A stretch of DNA of 64,000 nt from Nissolia schottii (lineage: Eukaryota; Streptophyta; Magnoliopsida; Fabales; Fabaceae): assembly GCA_003254905.1 (NCBI GenBank), contig QANU01001671.1:882362-946361 (forward strand), written 5' to 3'. Positions 55,524-64,000 of the stretch are shown here, in pieces. Position numbers and translations under genes: made by a program. The first letter of the stretch is position 1; each line of letters begins with the position of its first letter. The notes beneath the pieces are model-generated. The model was not told the DNA's origin, searched no databases, and was given only the letters and a program-made list of their open reading frames with translations.

Positions 55524-58120
55524 GGGCTGTGGTTGGTGGCGGAGATTGAAGGAAGGAGAGTGGACTATAATCAGTGACTGCCTCGCTCGAACTGTTAGCA
55601 GAGGAACCTGGTCTTATTAGTGGCCTAATTAATTTCGGATTGTAATCCTTTATCATTATCATTGTTTTATCATATATGCCGGATTTTCTTGGACGTCGCC
55701 ACCTGGCACATGCACAGTTTTTTTCCTTCACAAGAAAACATACACCTCTTATTTCGACTAGGGTGAGAAAATACCCCTCTTAAAAAATTAAGGAATTTTT
55801 TTTAAGAAAATCTAAATAAATGTGTGCATCTGATTGAAGAGGAGTGACATTAATAAATGCATATTTAGACTAATTTTGTGGTTAGAAGAATCTCTATAAT
55901 CAGAGTGTTGAGAGTTTTTGACTAAAAACCATGGTGTGTAACAATTAATAAATAAACAGGGTAGTGCATACTAGAAATACCTTCAGGATTACCTTTATCT
56001 ACCCATCTGTGTCAATGTTACTACTATTAAGCTTAAAATGAACCTTCAGGAGGTTAATCCCAAGCTATCTTTAACCACTTGCGACGTGTCTTTATATTTC
56101 AGAAGCACTAACCTCTCTCAATAATAGTCCAGAACTCGGTGAATTTAGTAATACTTGTTGTTTTAGGTTAGCATACTATCTTGCAGGTTTGCTTATGAAG
56201 AAGAGTGCGTCGTTTCTCTGAGAAGAAGGGGCTCCAATCAAAAGTTCTGTTTATCTGAGCAACTACGGTTGTTTAATGAGGTAATTACGTGAAAGGAATG
56301 ATTTACTTGTGTACCTCAAAGAAATGGAATACATGAATCATATTTTTCAAAGAATTTTTTGAAGAATGCATGATGAAGACTTAGAGAATTATATGAGGAT
56401 ATAAATTAGAGGATTTGGAAAATGACTAAAATCTCTTGGATCAATTGAAAAATCCAACGAAGGCCCGTCCATTAATAGCCTCTTCTTAAGATAATGTACT
56501 TGCATCATTAATGCCCTCTATGCACTTAACTCCCACCTTTCCTAACAATAGTTATATTGCTCCTCGATTAAGGGAAATTTATACAAAAGAAACCCCATTC
56601 TTACTCAAATGGGATGTTTGACGAAAAACGCATGAAAAAAAGGTTTTGTTTTCTTATAAATTTGATGAAAGTTTAAAAAAGAGAAAGGAGATATTGACAT
56701 GACATAGAGAAGGAGTTATTTTCCTTCTCTCTTTACCATAAAATCAATGTGTCTTGTTACCATGCAAAAGAGAACTCGGATTGAATAATACACCTCTCGT
56801 AACAAGAGAACATCTCTCTACTTCATCTTCTTTATCATAAACTCCAATCATAAATCAAAACGTCCTTTTTAAAGACAATATTCCCACCAAGAGAGTTGAT
56901 CATCTCTAAAGTGACTTTGTTAGAAGGCCAAAATTGTCTATGAATAATTTTCCCCGACTATCATTATGCTCACAAATCTCATATATGAAGCTTACGTTCT
57001 CAGATTACGCTCCAAAACCATATTTGCTAAATCTGGCTTGAGTGAACAACGATTATGGACTGAGGAACGAAGGAGTAGTTTCAAGAGCCACGCCTACTCT
57101 AGGTTCCTATACTTGTGATCTCTCTAACACGCCGCATTCATTAATTATATATCAATTCGAAGACTTGCAAGGATCATAATAAAAATTATTATCTCGATTT
57201 ATGTTGTGAGGAATTTAAATTTATTTGTAAGTGTTAAGATGACAAAAATTTAGAACTCACTAGACCATATACGCTCTGAAACAAGATTAATTAATCTAAA
57301 AGCTTAGAACTTAGAAGCGACAGGTGTTAGTCTGATATTAGAAAATGCTAGGGAGTATAGACTTATAGAAAAGAGCTCATGTTGCAGAGATTCTCCACCA
57401 ACCTCATCTTTCATTGTCAGGGGAAAAAAAATCACCTTTTGTATCTGTATTCTGCATATTGTATGATGAGTAAGAGGAAAAGAGGGGTCTATATATGGCA
57501 CTGCAAATTGGGAATAGTAGTGGAGCTAGCGTGCGCCGCTTGCTAGCAAATAAGCGATGTCGCTTTGTATTAAAGTTTAAAAGGTTTATCGTAAAGGGGC
57601 TTCTGGCGTAGGTGTTGGAGTCAATATGAGTCATGATTCCTGAATGACTTTTTGAATGAGGAGTCTCACAAGTCAGAGAAGGGGCGGGAAACCCAACCCA
57701 AACAGTGCGATGCCTTTGGCCACCCTTCACGGGAGGGATCAACCATCCTAACTAGAACCATCAAGATATTAATTAGAATTAATTAAGAATTCACCTAATA
57801 CTACAATAGCAAAAGAATTACATGTACAATTTTGTATGTCGCCTAGCTTGTATTTCATGGAGGGTCCTTTGGAAAAATGTGGTAATTAAGCTAGCAGCTA
57901 TACAGAAATTGTCATATAATCACGTGCATGGAATGGATTTTAAATTCGTCACGACGGCATTTGAGTTATCATTATTCTCAATAAATAAATAGCAGAATGT
58001 AGTATATTATCTTAGTATGAATGAGAGATATTGTACAAGAAGAGTGGTGGTGGGTATAATACATGAAGAAGAACAAAAATGAACAAAAAATAAGGAATCC
58101 ATCCATCCATCCATCTCCAA
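55524..58120. other. Intergenic region between DRT102 and the DUF868 gene
   Basis: The first 200 bp are the DRT102 leader and promoter. An exon-like 94-bp segment sits at 56187-56280. The block 57480-57740 is less AT-rich and open on minus (57742-57404), but no domain is recognisable. The rest is low-complexity. A (CCAT)n tract at 58097-58116 lies in the DUF868 3' UTR. Confidence 0.45.
56187..56280 (+). CDS. Possible orphan internal exon (uncertain)
   Basis: A 94-bp frame flanked by an acceptor (TTGCAG) and donor (GAGgtaatt) encodes FAYEEECVVSLRRRGSNQ followed by KFCLSEQLRLFNE. Its coding character stands out from the flanking sequence. No partner exons were found and the family is not recognised; it may be a gene relic or fragment. 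Confidence 0.25.
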
Positions 58121-58125
58121 TTTAA

Positions 58126-59094
58126 TTAATTGTTCTTGTTCCAAGCATAGAGCAACAGAGAGAATCCTCCGGCGCCGTTACTCCCACAAGACCTGGCGGA
58201 CGAAGAAGAGCAAGAGCTCCTCCCGCCGGGGTCACTGCTCTCCTCCGCCCACTGCAGCACAGCGGGGGGCGAAGGCAACAGCAAGGCCTTCCTCATCAAC
58301 AGCTTCTCCGCCGCGGCCACCATTTCCGGCCACACGTTCCCATCCCCAACTTGGAACACAAAAGCAGCGTGGCCGTCGTGGCCGTCGTGGCCGTTGCTTA
58401 CCACCCAGCTGAAGACGTCCCAGTAGAAGTCAACTTGGACGCCGTCGATGAAGAACTTGTCGTTCCCTCTGAACTTCCAGCAGAGCCTCTTCACCACCAA
58501 CCGAACTTCACCGTCCACTTCCACTCTCAGCTGATTCCCATCCTTGCATTCTATCTGGATCTCGTGCTTGCACCCCATGAACACCACCCTCGCCACGTAG
58601 CTCCTGCTCCCAAACACGTGTTCCCTCCTCGACAGCGTCACCGGTTCCTCTAATATTTTTGCGTCAGCCTCAGTCATGAGCCTCCCGCGGCGGCGGCGAG
58701 CCAGATCGTTGAAGAGGTCGCCCAGGAAGAATTGGAGCTTCCCTTTGTACATGATCGCTAAGTAGAAGCAACACTCTGGCTCCGCCGAGTTTCCAAGGTA
58801 CTGTGCGCGGGACAGGTTCCAGTGGAGCTTGATGTTTTGGGAGTGGATGGATTTGGAACCGCGGAGCGGGGATCGGAGGAAGGTTGGTGGGTTGAGGGAG
58901 ATGTTGGCGGAGAAGGTGTCTGCGGCGTGGATGGTTAGGGAGTGGGAGGAGAGGGTTCTTGACCAGCTCAGGGTGAGGTGTGTTGGGGTAGTGCTGTTAC
59001 AGAGTTGGGTTTGGTATGTGCAGGTGACCACATTCTGTGGTGATCGAGAGATGCTTGATGCTGTGTTGGGTTGGCTGAAGCATGATGGGATCAT
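58126..59094 (-). CDS. DUF868 family plant protein
   Basis: An intronless gene of 322 residues, typical length for the DUF868 family, whose biochemical role is unknown. Visible family features include an N-terminal PSCFSQ motif and a TCTYQTQLC segment. Further on are HWNLSRAQYLGNSAEPECCFYLAI, SRREHVFGSRSYVARVVFMG, a basic VVKRLCWKFRGNDKFFIDGVQV block with a Trp/Phe-rich WDVFSWV, and a low-complexity Ser/Gly tail. An internal three-codon repeat (HDG) near residue 239 is encoded by the GCCGTCGTG tandem at about 58369-58395. The gene lies downstream of DRT102 on the same strand, as I recall for At3g04860/At3g04880. Confidence 0.93.
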   Translation of the reverse strand: MIPSCFSQPNTASSISRSPQNVVTCTYQTQLCNSTTPTHLTLSWSRTLSSHSLTIHAADTFSANISLNPPTFLRSPLRGSKSIHSQNIKLHWNLSRAQYLGNSAEPECCFYLAIMYKGKLQFFLGDLFNDLARRRRGRLMTEADAKILEEPVTLSRREHVFGSRSYVARVVFMGCKHEIQIECKDGNQLRVEVDGEVRLVVKRLCWKFRGNDKFFIDGVQVDFYWDVFSWVVSNGHDGHDGHAAFVFQVGDGNVWPEMVAAAEKLLMRKALLLPSPPAVLQWAEESSDPGGRSSCSSSSARSCGSNGAGGFSLLLYAWNKNN

Positions 59095-60012
59095 CTTGTT
59101 TTCTTTCCTTCATAGGAGGAGATGATGCCACTCCCTCGGGGAGGAAAAGCTGCTATTTTAAACCTCATTATAGCCCACCAATAAGATACAATTTAATGTC
59201 TTTGGATTGGATGGATGTCACTGTTTCTAATTCCTAAGAACACGTACAACTAGTATTTTTGTATTATTGTGCGTACGTACATACATAGAGTGAATCACGT
59301 TTATTTTTATTGTGTATATTTAAAATTAATGTATTAGACTTATATCTATACAAGAATTCGAGATGCTTGTAACAAGCTCATGTCTTATAAGGAAACATGA
59401 ATTCGACTGAGGGTAACTTTGATTGTTAACTTGTATGGGGTGCCAAAAATTGGCTTTACATTAATCATGTTCAGTTTTGTGCATGTTTTTCTCTTTTTTT
59501 TAGGTGAGATGTTGGGAAAAGTCTAGTGCTATGCTTATACTAATAATGATTATCCTAATGATGATGATGATGATGAAAACAGAGAGCTTCCCATATATAC
59601 TAGTACCAATCATCGAGTCCAGTTGCTTGCTATGCCTTTGGCAAAACTACTCATTGGTTCATATGTATTTTTTTTTTTTTTTCTGCTTCCTTGATTTGCG
59701 CCGTTGACAAGGCTTTGATGGGCTTCTTTTCCAGAGTATGCTTGTGAGCTGTGTTGCACTGGGACTTTCCAAGTCATCACAGCTTGGCTTTGTGTGATTT
59801 TTCTTGCTTAAAGAATGCTCTTTTTTTCGAATTATATTTCTCTCATCGTCTCAAAAGCGAGTGAAAGATGGGCCCCTCATGAAGAAAAGGAGTGGCTTGA
59901 CAAGTTCTCTGTCTCGCGGCAAAAGCAAAACTCTTTCTATGATGCAGTTTAGCAAACGCTAATGTATATACGCGTTATATTTATACAATTAGTAATACTA
60001 GTTATACAGCAA
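59095..60012. other. DUF868 promoter region and spacer
   Basis: It contains the DUF868 5' flank (minus strand), an ATGATG microsatellite near 59556-59575 and T-rich tracts around 59660. No gene was found before element B. Confidence 0.5.
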
Positions 60013-60091
60013 TTTTGTTATCCAAAATGCTATGTGTATGTGTATATTAATATTACATACACCCGTATATACACTCCTGTTTTATATCTAA

Positions 60092-60274
60092 TCAATGACA
60101 GTTATACGGTTTACAGTAAACCTTTCTCATTAACACCATCACGCGACCTCCTGACGCGATTTTCTCAACTATATGACAAACGAAAACGCACTTTGACATT
60201 ATTTTCTCAGCGATATCACACTCAAACCTATCAAATAATTTATTCTGAGCTACAGAATCCACATACAAAAGCAT
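60092..60274 (-). CDS. Short frame of element B (unknown), counterpart of 45889-46013
   Basis: A 60-codon frame starting MLLYVDSVAQNKLFDRF and ending CKPYNCH. The first 41 codons align without gaps to copy A, but most substitutions change the amino acid. There is no recognised domain. It is kept as an annotated relic because the two copies retained the frame independently. Confidence 0.22.
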   Translation of the reverse strand: MLLYVDSVAQNKLFDRFECDIAEKIMSKCVFVCHIVEKIASGGRVMVLMRKVYCKPYNCH

Positions 60275-60339
60275 TCTTGGAATGAATCAGTTTCATGTTG
60301 TTTATGGAGTGTGTTGTTATGGAGTTTAAAGCAATTTTA

Positions 60340-61290
60340 CAGAATATGATATCTGATTTTAGTGCACAAACTTTATATAACTGTGTGCACAAACATTATA
60401 TCATTGAATGCACAAACATTACGTACTTGCGTAACAACACTGTGATTTTACTGAAACATAAATAAGTTCACAATATTTATACATTTTGAATAGACAAACT
60501 TTATAAAAATTAGTTCACATACATGTGTACACACACTTTTATACATTATGATGGATGAAAGTTACATTTATGCATATTACTTAATGTATAGTTAAGTATT
60601 TTTGTAGAATATGATATCTGATTTTAGTGCACAAACTTTATATGACAATGTACACAAACTTTATATGATTAAGTGCACAAACATTACATGCTTGTGTAAC
60701 AACAATGATTTTACTCAAACATAAATAAGTTCACGATAATTATACATTTTGAATGGGCAAACTTTATAAAAATTAGTTCACATGCATGTGTATACACACT
60801 TTTATACATTATGATGGATGAACTTTACATTTATACATATTACTTAATGTATAGTTAAATATTTTTGCAGAATATGATACTAGATTGGAGTGCACAAACT
60901 TTATATCACTGAGTGTACAAACATTACGTACTTGTGTAACAACACTGTGATTTTACTCAAACATAAATAAGTTCACAATCTTTATACTTTTTGAATGGAT
61001 AAATTTTATAACAATTAGTTCACATAAATGTCTACACACACTTTTATACATTATAATGGATAAACTTTACATTTATGCATGTTACTTAATGTATAGTTAA
61101 GTATTTTTGCAGAATATGATATCTGATAGGAAAGCACAAACTTTATATGACCCTGTGCACAAACATTATATGAGTAAGTGCACAAACATTACATACTGTG
61201 TACAACGATGTGATTTTACTCAATAATAAATAAGTTCACAATCTTTATACATTTTAAATGGACAAATTTTATAGCAATTAGTTCACATAA
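60340..61290 (-). repeat. Tandem array of about 250-bp units in element B
   Basis: About four units, each containing (on +) CATAAATAAGTTCACAAT, GTGCACAAACTTTATATGA, CTTTTATACATTATGATGG and TTACTTAATGTATAGTTAA. Unit starts are near 60460, 60720, 60960 and 61225 (periods about 240-265 bp). It is the same unit as in element A, inverted. Confidence 0.88.
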
Positions 61291-61402
61291 ACCTAGTCAC
61301 ATAAACCCTAAACCATAACAACATATATTTGCGCATCTTTTCAAAACTGTGATGTTAATTGAACAGCAGAAACTTGCCCATTAACCAAGTTAGGAGGTAG
61401 AT

Positions 61403-61783
61403 TCAGATGAGTCTTTCTTTTTGTTCCATGAGATTCATCTCAGCATTATCTGAGGTTACATCAACTTTAGTATGTGCTTCTTCTAGAACCTTCTTGTTGG
61501 TGTGGAAGTCGAGCGTCACGCAGGAGTAGTACCGCTCTATCACCTGGCGTGAGGACTTCTTCATGGTTTTGGTGCGGACGCATCCCGTTGTGTTTGTAGC
61601 AAAGTCATAGTGTTTGACCAACTGATGCACAAACATTACAGTCACACATACACAAACTTTATATGACATTGTGCATAAACTTTTCACCGGTCCTGCATTG
61701 TGTGAAGCATATTTGCCAGTGTCCTTAGCAACAGCTGTCCCTTTGAGTAATCGTGGAAGAGCCATTTCTACAACAATGAACAA
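61403..61783 (-). pseudogene. Chimeric frame of element B with captured ribosomal protein eS17 exon
   Basis: A 126-codon open frame. The segment 61579-61478 encodes [19 protein letters not shown] plus a following [12 protein letters not shown], the N-terminal part of 40S ribosomal protein eS17 (RPS17) almost unchanged. The native start is lost and substitutions are present (for example Cys-Val within YYSCVTLD). Upstream the frame holds the element's own MALPRLLKG piece and repeat-derived sequence. Downstream it joins [21 protein letters not shown], shared with element A. It is thus a fusion of host and element sequence. With only about a quarter of eS17 present it cannot make a functional ribosomal protein. 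Confidence 0.8.
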
Positions 61784-62496
61784 TTAACATCACAAATTTA
61801 ATTCAAAAGCTTTTACTCACACTTTTATACATTCTAATGCATAAATTTTACACATATGCACATTACTTAATGTATAGTAAAGTAATATTACAGAATATGA
61901 TGTCTGATTGGAGTGCACAAACATTATATGACTTTCTGCAAAAATATTAAGTACTTGTGTACAACACTGATTTCACTCAAATATAAATTAGTTCACAATC
62001 TTTTACACAATGCTTTGTGTTTCCACTAAACCTATACAACCCTTACATACATCAATAAATTATAAAGTTAGACGGAAGGCATGTCGACGAACAAAAGCAT
62101 AAATGGTGAACTCAGTTTCGATGTACTCACTAGTGTTTGTTTTCTTATGGCGATATTTGATTTCGTTTGCTACATATTTGTGCAGAGAGCACAATGAGGT
62201 TGCGGAAGAGAGACAAGAGTGAAGAGAGAACGAAGAGAAGGACGAGAGTGAAGAGAGAAAAAGATTTAACGATAATCATTCATTTGGTCATTGAAAAGGT
62301 TTGTGTGTTTCAATCCTTATTTTCGAGGCAAGAAAGTGGAAGGGGGAAGGTTACGCGTGTGTGTGACGCACAAGTGAGCGAGAGTGAGAGTGTGAGTGGA
62401 GTTGACAGTTAATACGTGAGACCCACTGTATATTAATACAGGTGTATGTATGGTGTATGAATTTGGAGTGTACATGTAGCAATGTTCTTTTGTTAT

Positions 62497-64000
62497 TACT
62501 GTGCGGTCACCGTATGTTGTCCATATAGTATAAATAGAAGCATCGAATGCACAATTTTTTTACATAAATATGCATAAACTTATTTTACACATATGCATAA
62601 TTTTTTTATAAGAAACTAAATTAGATCAAATCTATCGTATATTAATAGCAAAAAGTAGTTGTTATACTCTTTCTCTTGTTTCTCACGCATATTCTAAGTG
62701 CGTGGACTCACTTGCTACCATGCACAAACTTTTTAACTAGTAGAAAGCAATGATAAGACGAAAACAAAATGAAAACAAATAATACGAAAATTTTTGTACT
62801 CACATGCATAAATTTTTGAATAAGAATGCACAAAAAATTTTACGCACATGCACAAATTTTTGAACAACAAAAAAATATATGACGAAAACAAATACAAAGA
62901 ATAAAACTTTGGTGTTCATGTACAGAAAATTTTAAAATAATAATGCACAAATTTTTTTACACACATACATAAATTTTTTAACAACCAAAAAAACTAAAAA
63001 ATTGCACAAACGTATATGAAAATGAAAACTTTGAGATACATAACATCTTGCAAAAAAATAAAGAAAAAAATTATATCAAAATAGTATGTGATAAATGAAG
63101 AAAAGCAAATTAGAAAGACTGAACGAATGAAAAAAAAACGTTTGTGAAAAGAATAGAGCAAATATGCATTTAATATGGTAACAATAATAGATTGGTGACA
63201 GAAAAAAGATATACAAAGAACATTTTTCTTCTACAATTTATGTTCATTTTAAACCCCAAATTTAACCCAGACCATTGGGATGCCCCAAAACTCATGGATG
63301 GTGTTACAAGTCCCACATGAGTAAATAAGAAAATTTAATGGGATACTTAAGTCACGAAATTTTCTCACCTAATAGATTAATTTTTTAGATTAAGTTCGCT
63401 TCATAAAAACTTTCATCACTTTTACTCTCTACCAAACATACCCTTAATCTTAACTTCATAGAAATGCAAAAGTACTTCATTCGTCCACTTTTTATTGTCA
63501 TTTTAGATAAAAATATATAGTTTAAAAAATTATTTAATTGACACTAATATAGAAAAAATATAGAGTGTATATACAAAATTAAACTTGAGTAATAAGTGTT
63601 ATAGATATTAAGTGTTATAAGAAGTATGAGATATAACAATGGTATAAGTGTAAAAAAATATATTTAATACTTATTTAATCTAATCAAATGGCAATTTATC
63701 TTTAAAAAAATTATTTAAAAATTAAAAAAAATGGATGAAGGGAGTAATGTTTCCCGGTTCATTAATGTTCTAATCAAGGGCTATGACCCATCGACTTTAT
63801 AGTCATTAGCCAATCTTTAACGTGTGAAAAGTTTTCAGGGGACGACTTGGAAATTTGGATAGGATGATGTGTGATTTAAACCGTTTTGATAAACGAATTT
63901 AAATTATAAAATGAAGGTGAGGAAATGAGAGATTATGGATTCGTAAGCTTGTTTTAAGACTTGAAGAAGGAAAAAAGGAATGGAAGGAAGGGAAAATGGG
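62497..64000. other. AT-rich tail of the window with TGCACAAATTTTT repeats
   Basis: From 62545 to 63015 there are at least eight irregular copies of (C)ATGCA(C/T)AAATTTTT, related in sense to the motif of element B but outside its duplicated ends. A Stowaway-like MITE follows at 63473-63746. The last 250 bp contain no recognised gene start. Confidence 0.5.
63473..63746. mobile_element. Stowaway-like (Tc1/mariner) MITE
   Basis: The left end TACTTCATTCGTCCACTTTTT and the reverse complement of the right end TACTCCCTTCATCCATTTTTT are matching inverted repeats bounded by TA, the Stowaway arrangement. The inner repeats also pair (ATTTTAGATAAAA / TTATCTTTAAAA). The interior is AT-rich without coding capacity. 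Confidence 0.72.

Larger units (their letters stand above)
60022..62487 (-). mobile_element. Mutator-type gene-carrying element B (2.47 kb), inverted relative to A
   Basis: The element is flanked by an exact 9-bp duplication TTTTGTTAT (60013-60021 and 62488-62496). Its ends CCAAAATGCTATGTGTATG (left) and, reverse-complemented, GAACATTGCTACATGTACAC (right) are degenerate inverted repeats. It is the reverse-oriented relative of element A. Read on the minus strand it has a gene-like CT-rich leader (62140-62400), a broken coding region with a captured eS17 exon (61783-61403), and then an array of about four units (60340-61290) plus a stray unit near 61800-62010. No transposase is present. The exact duplication suggests this insertion is younger than A. 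Confidence 0.88.

Noticed and set aside
57304-57742. Minus-strand frames near 57.3-57.7 kb as a gene
   Set aside because: Locally less AT-rich and open, but the translation has no family resemblance, no good splice structure and overlapping alternatives; treated as unclassified intergenic sequence.
58351-59125. Open + strand frames over the DUF868 gene
   Set aside because: They are antisense shadows without domain content; the minus frame matches DUF868 along its whole length.

Overview
The window looks like nuclear DNA of a dicot plant, most likely a legume. Genes have GT-AG introns, intergenic DNA is very AT-rich, and plant-specific families are present: the GeBP/STOREKEEPER, WNK, DUF868 and DUF1517 families and a chloroplast rubredoxin. 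The legume call is inference from overall gene and repeat character, not from a diagnostic marker. There is no CRISPR array, operon or bacterial-type system.

Eight host genes were resolved. In order they are the 3' two-thirds of XRN4 (+, 23-9253, 15 exons), rubredoxin RBD1 (-, 10268-10867), a GeBP/STOREKEEPER-type regulator (-, 14392-15702), ribosomal protein eS24/RPS24 (-, 24419-25747, five exons), a DUF1517 chloroplast protein of FLAP1 type (+, 27408-31367, six exons), a WNK kinase (-, 35877-38983, seven exons), DRT102 (-, 54597-55523) and a DUF868 protein (-, 58126-59094). All spliced models keep frame across every junction I placed. From memory, XRN4/RBD1/FLAP1 correspond in order to Arabidopsis At1g54490/54500/54520, and GeBP/RPS24/WNK1/DRT102/DUF868 to At3g04930/04920/04910/04880/04860. 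The window would therefore interleave two collinear Arabidopsis segments, as expected if Arabidopsis lost complementary genes from a duplicated ancestral block.

The rest is dominated by transposable elements, many with exact ends and target-site duplications (TSDs). XRN4 intron 6 holds two insertions of one LTR family: a solo LTR (2897-3375) and a non-autonomous gag-only element (3452-5623). At 17684-20838 there is a Mutator-like element with about 210-bp terminal inverted repeats. A CACTA element (18622-20162) is nested inside it and carries a KRR1-like 5' gene fragment. A small palindromic MITE sits in FLAP1 intron 2 (28977-29231). A solo LTR of about 3 kb (32686-35646) carries several minisatellites. 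A short copia-like element without protein domains is at 41215-42703.

Two related Mutator-type elements in opposite orientation (A, 43387-46133; B, 60022-62487) flank the DRT102-DUF868 segment. Both contain tandem arrays of roughly 250-bp units built on a short AAAGTTTGTGCAC motif. Copy B has also captured part of a ribosomal protein eS17 gene. These gene-carrying elements, shuffling pieces of ribosome and ribosome-biogenesis genes (KRR1, eS17), are the most unusual content of the window.
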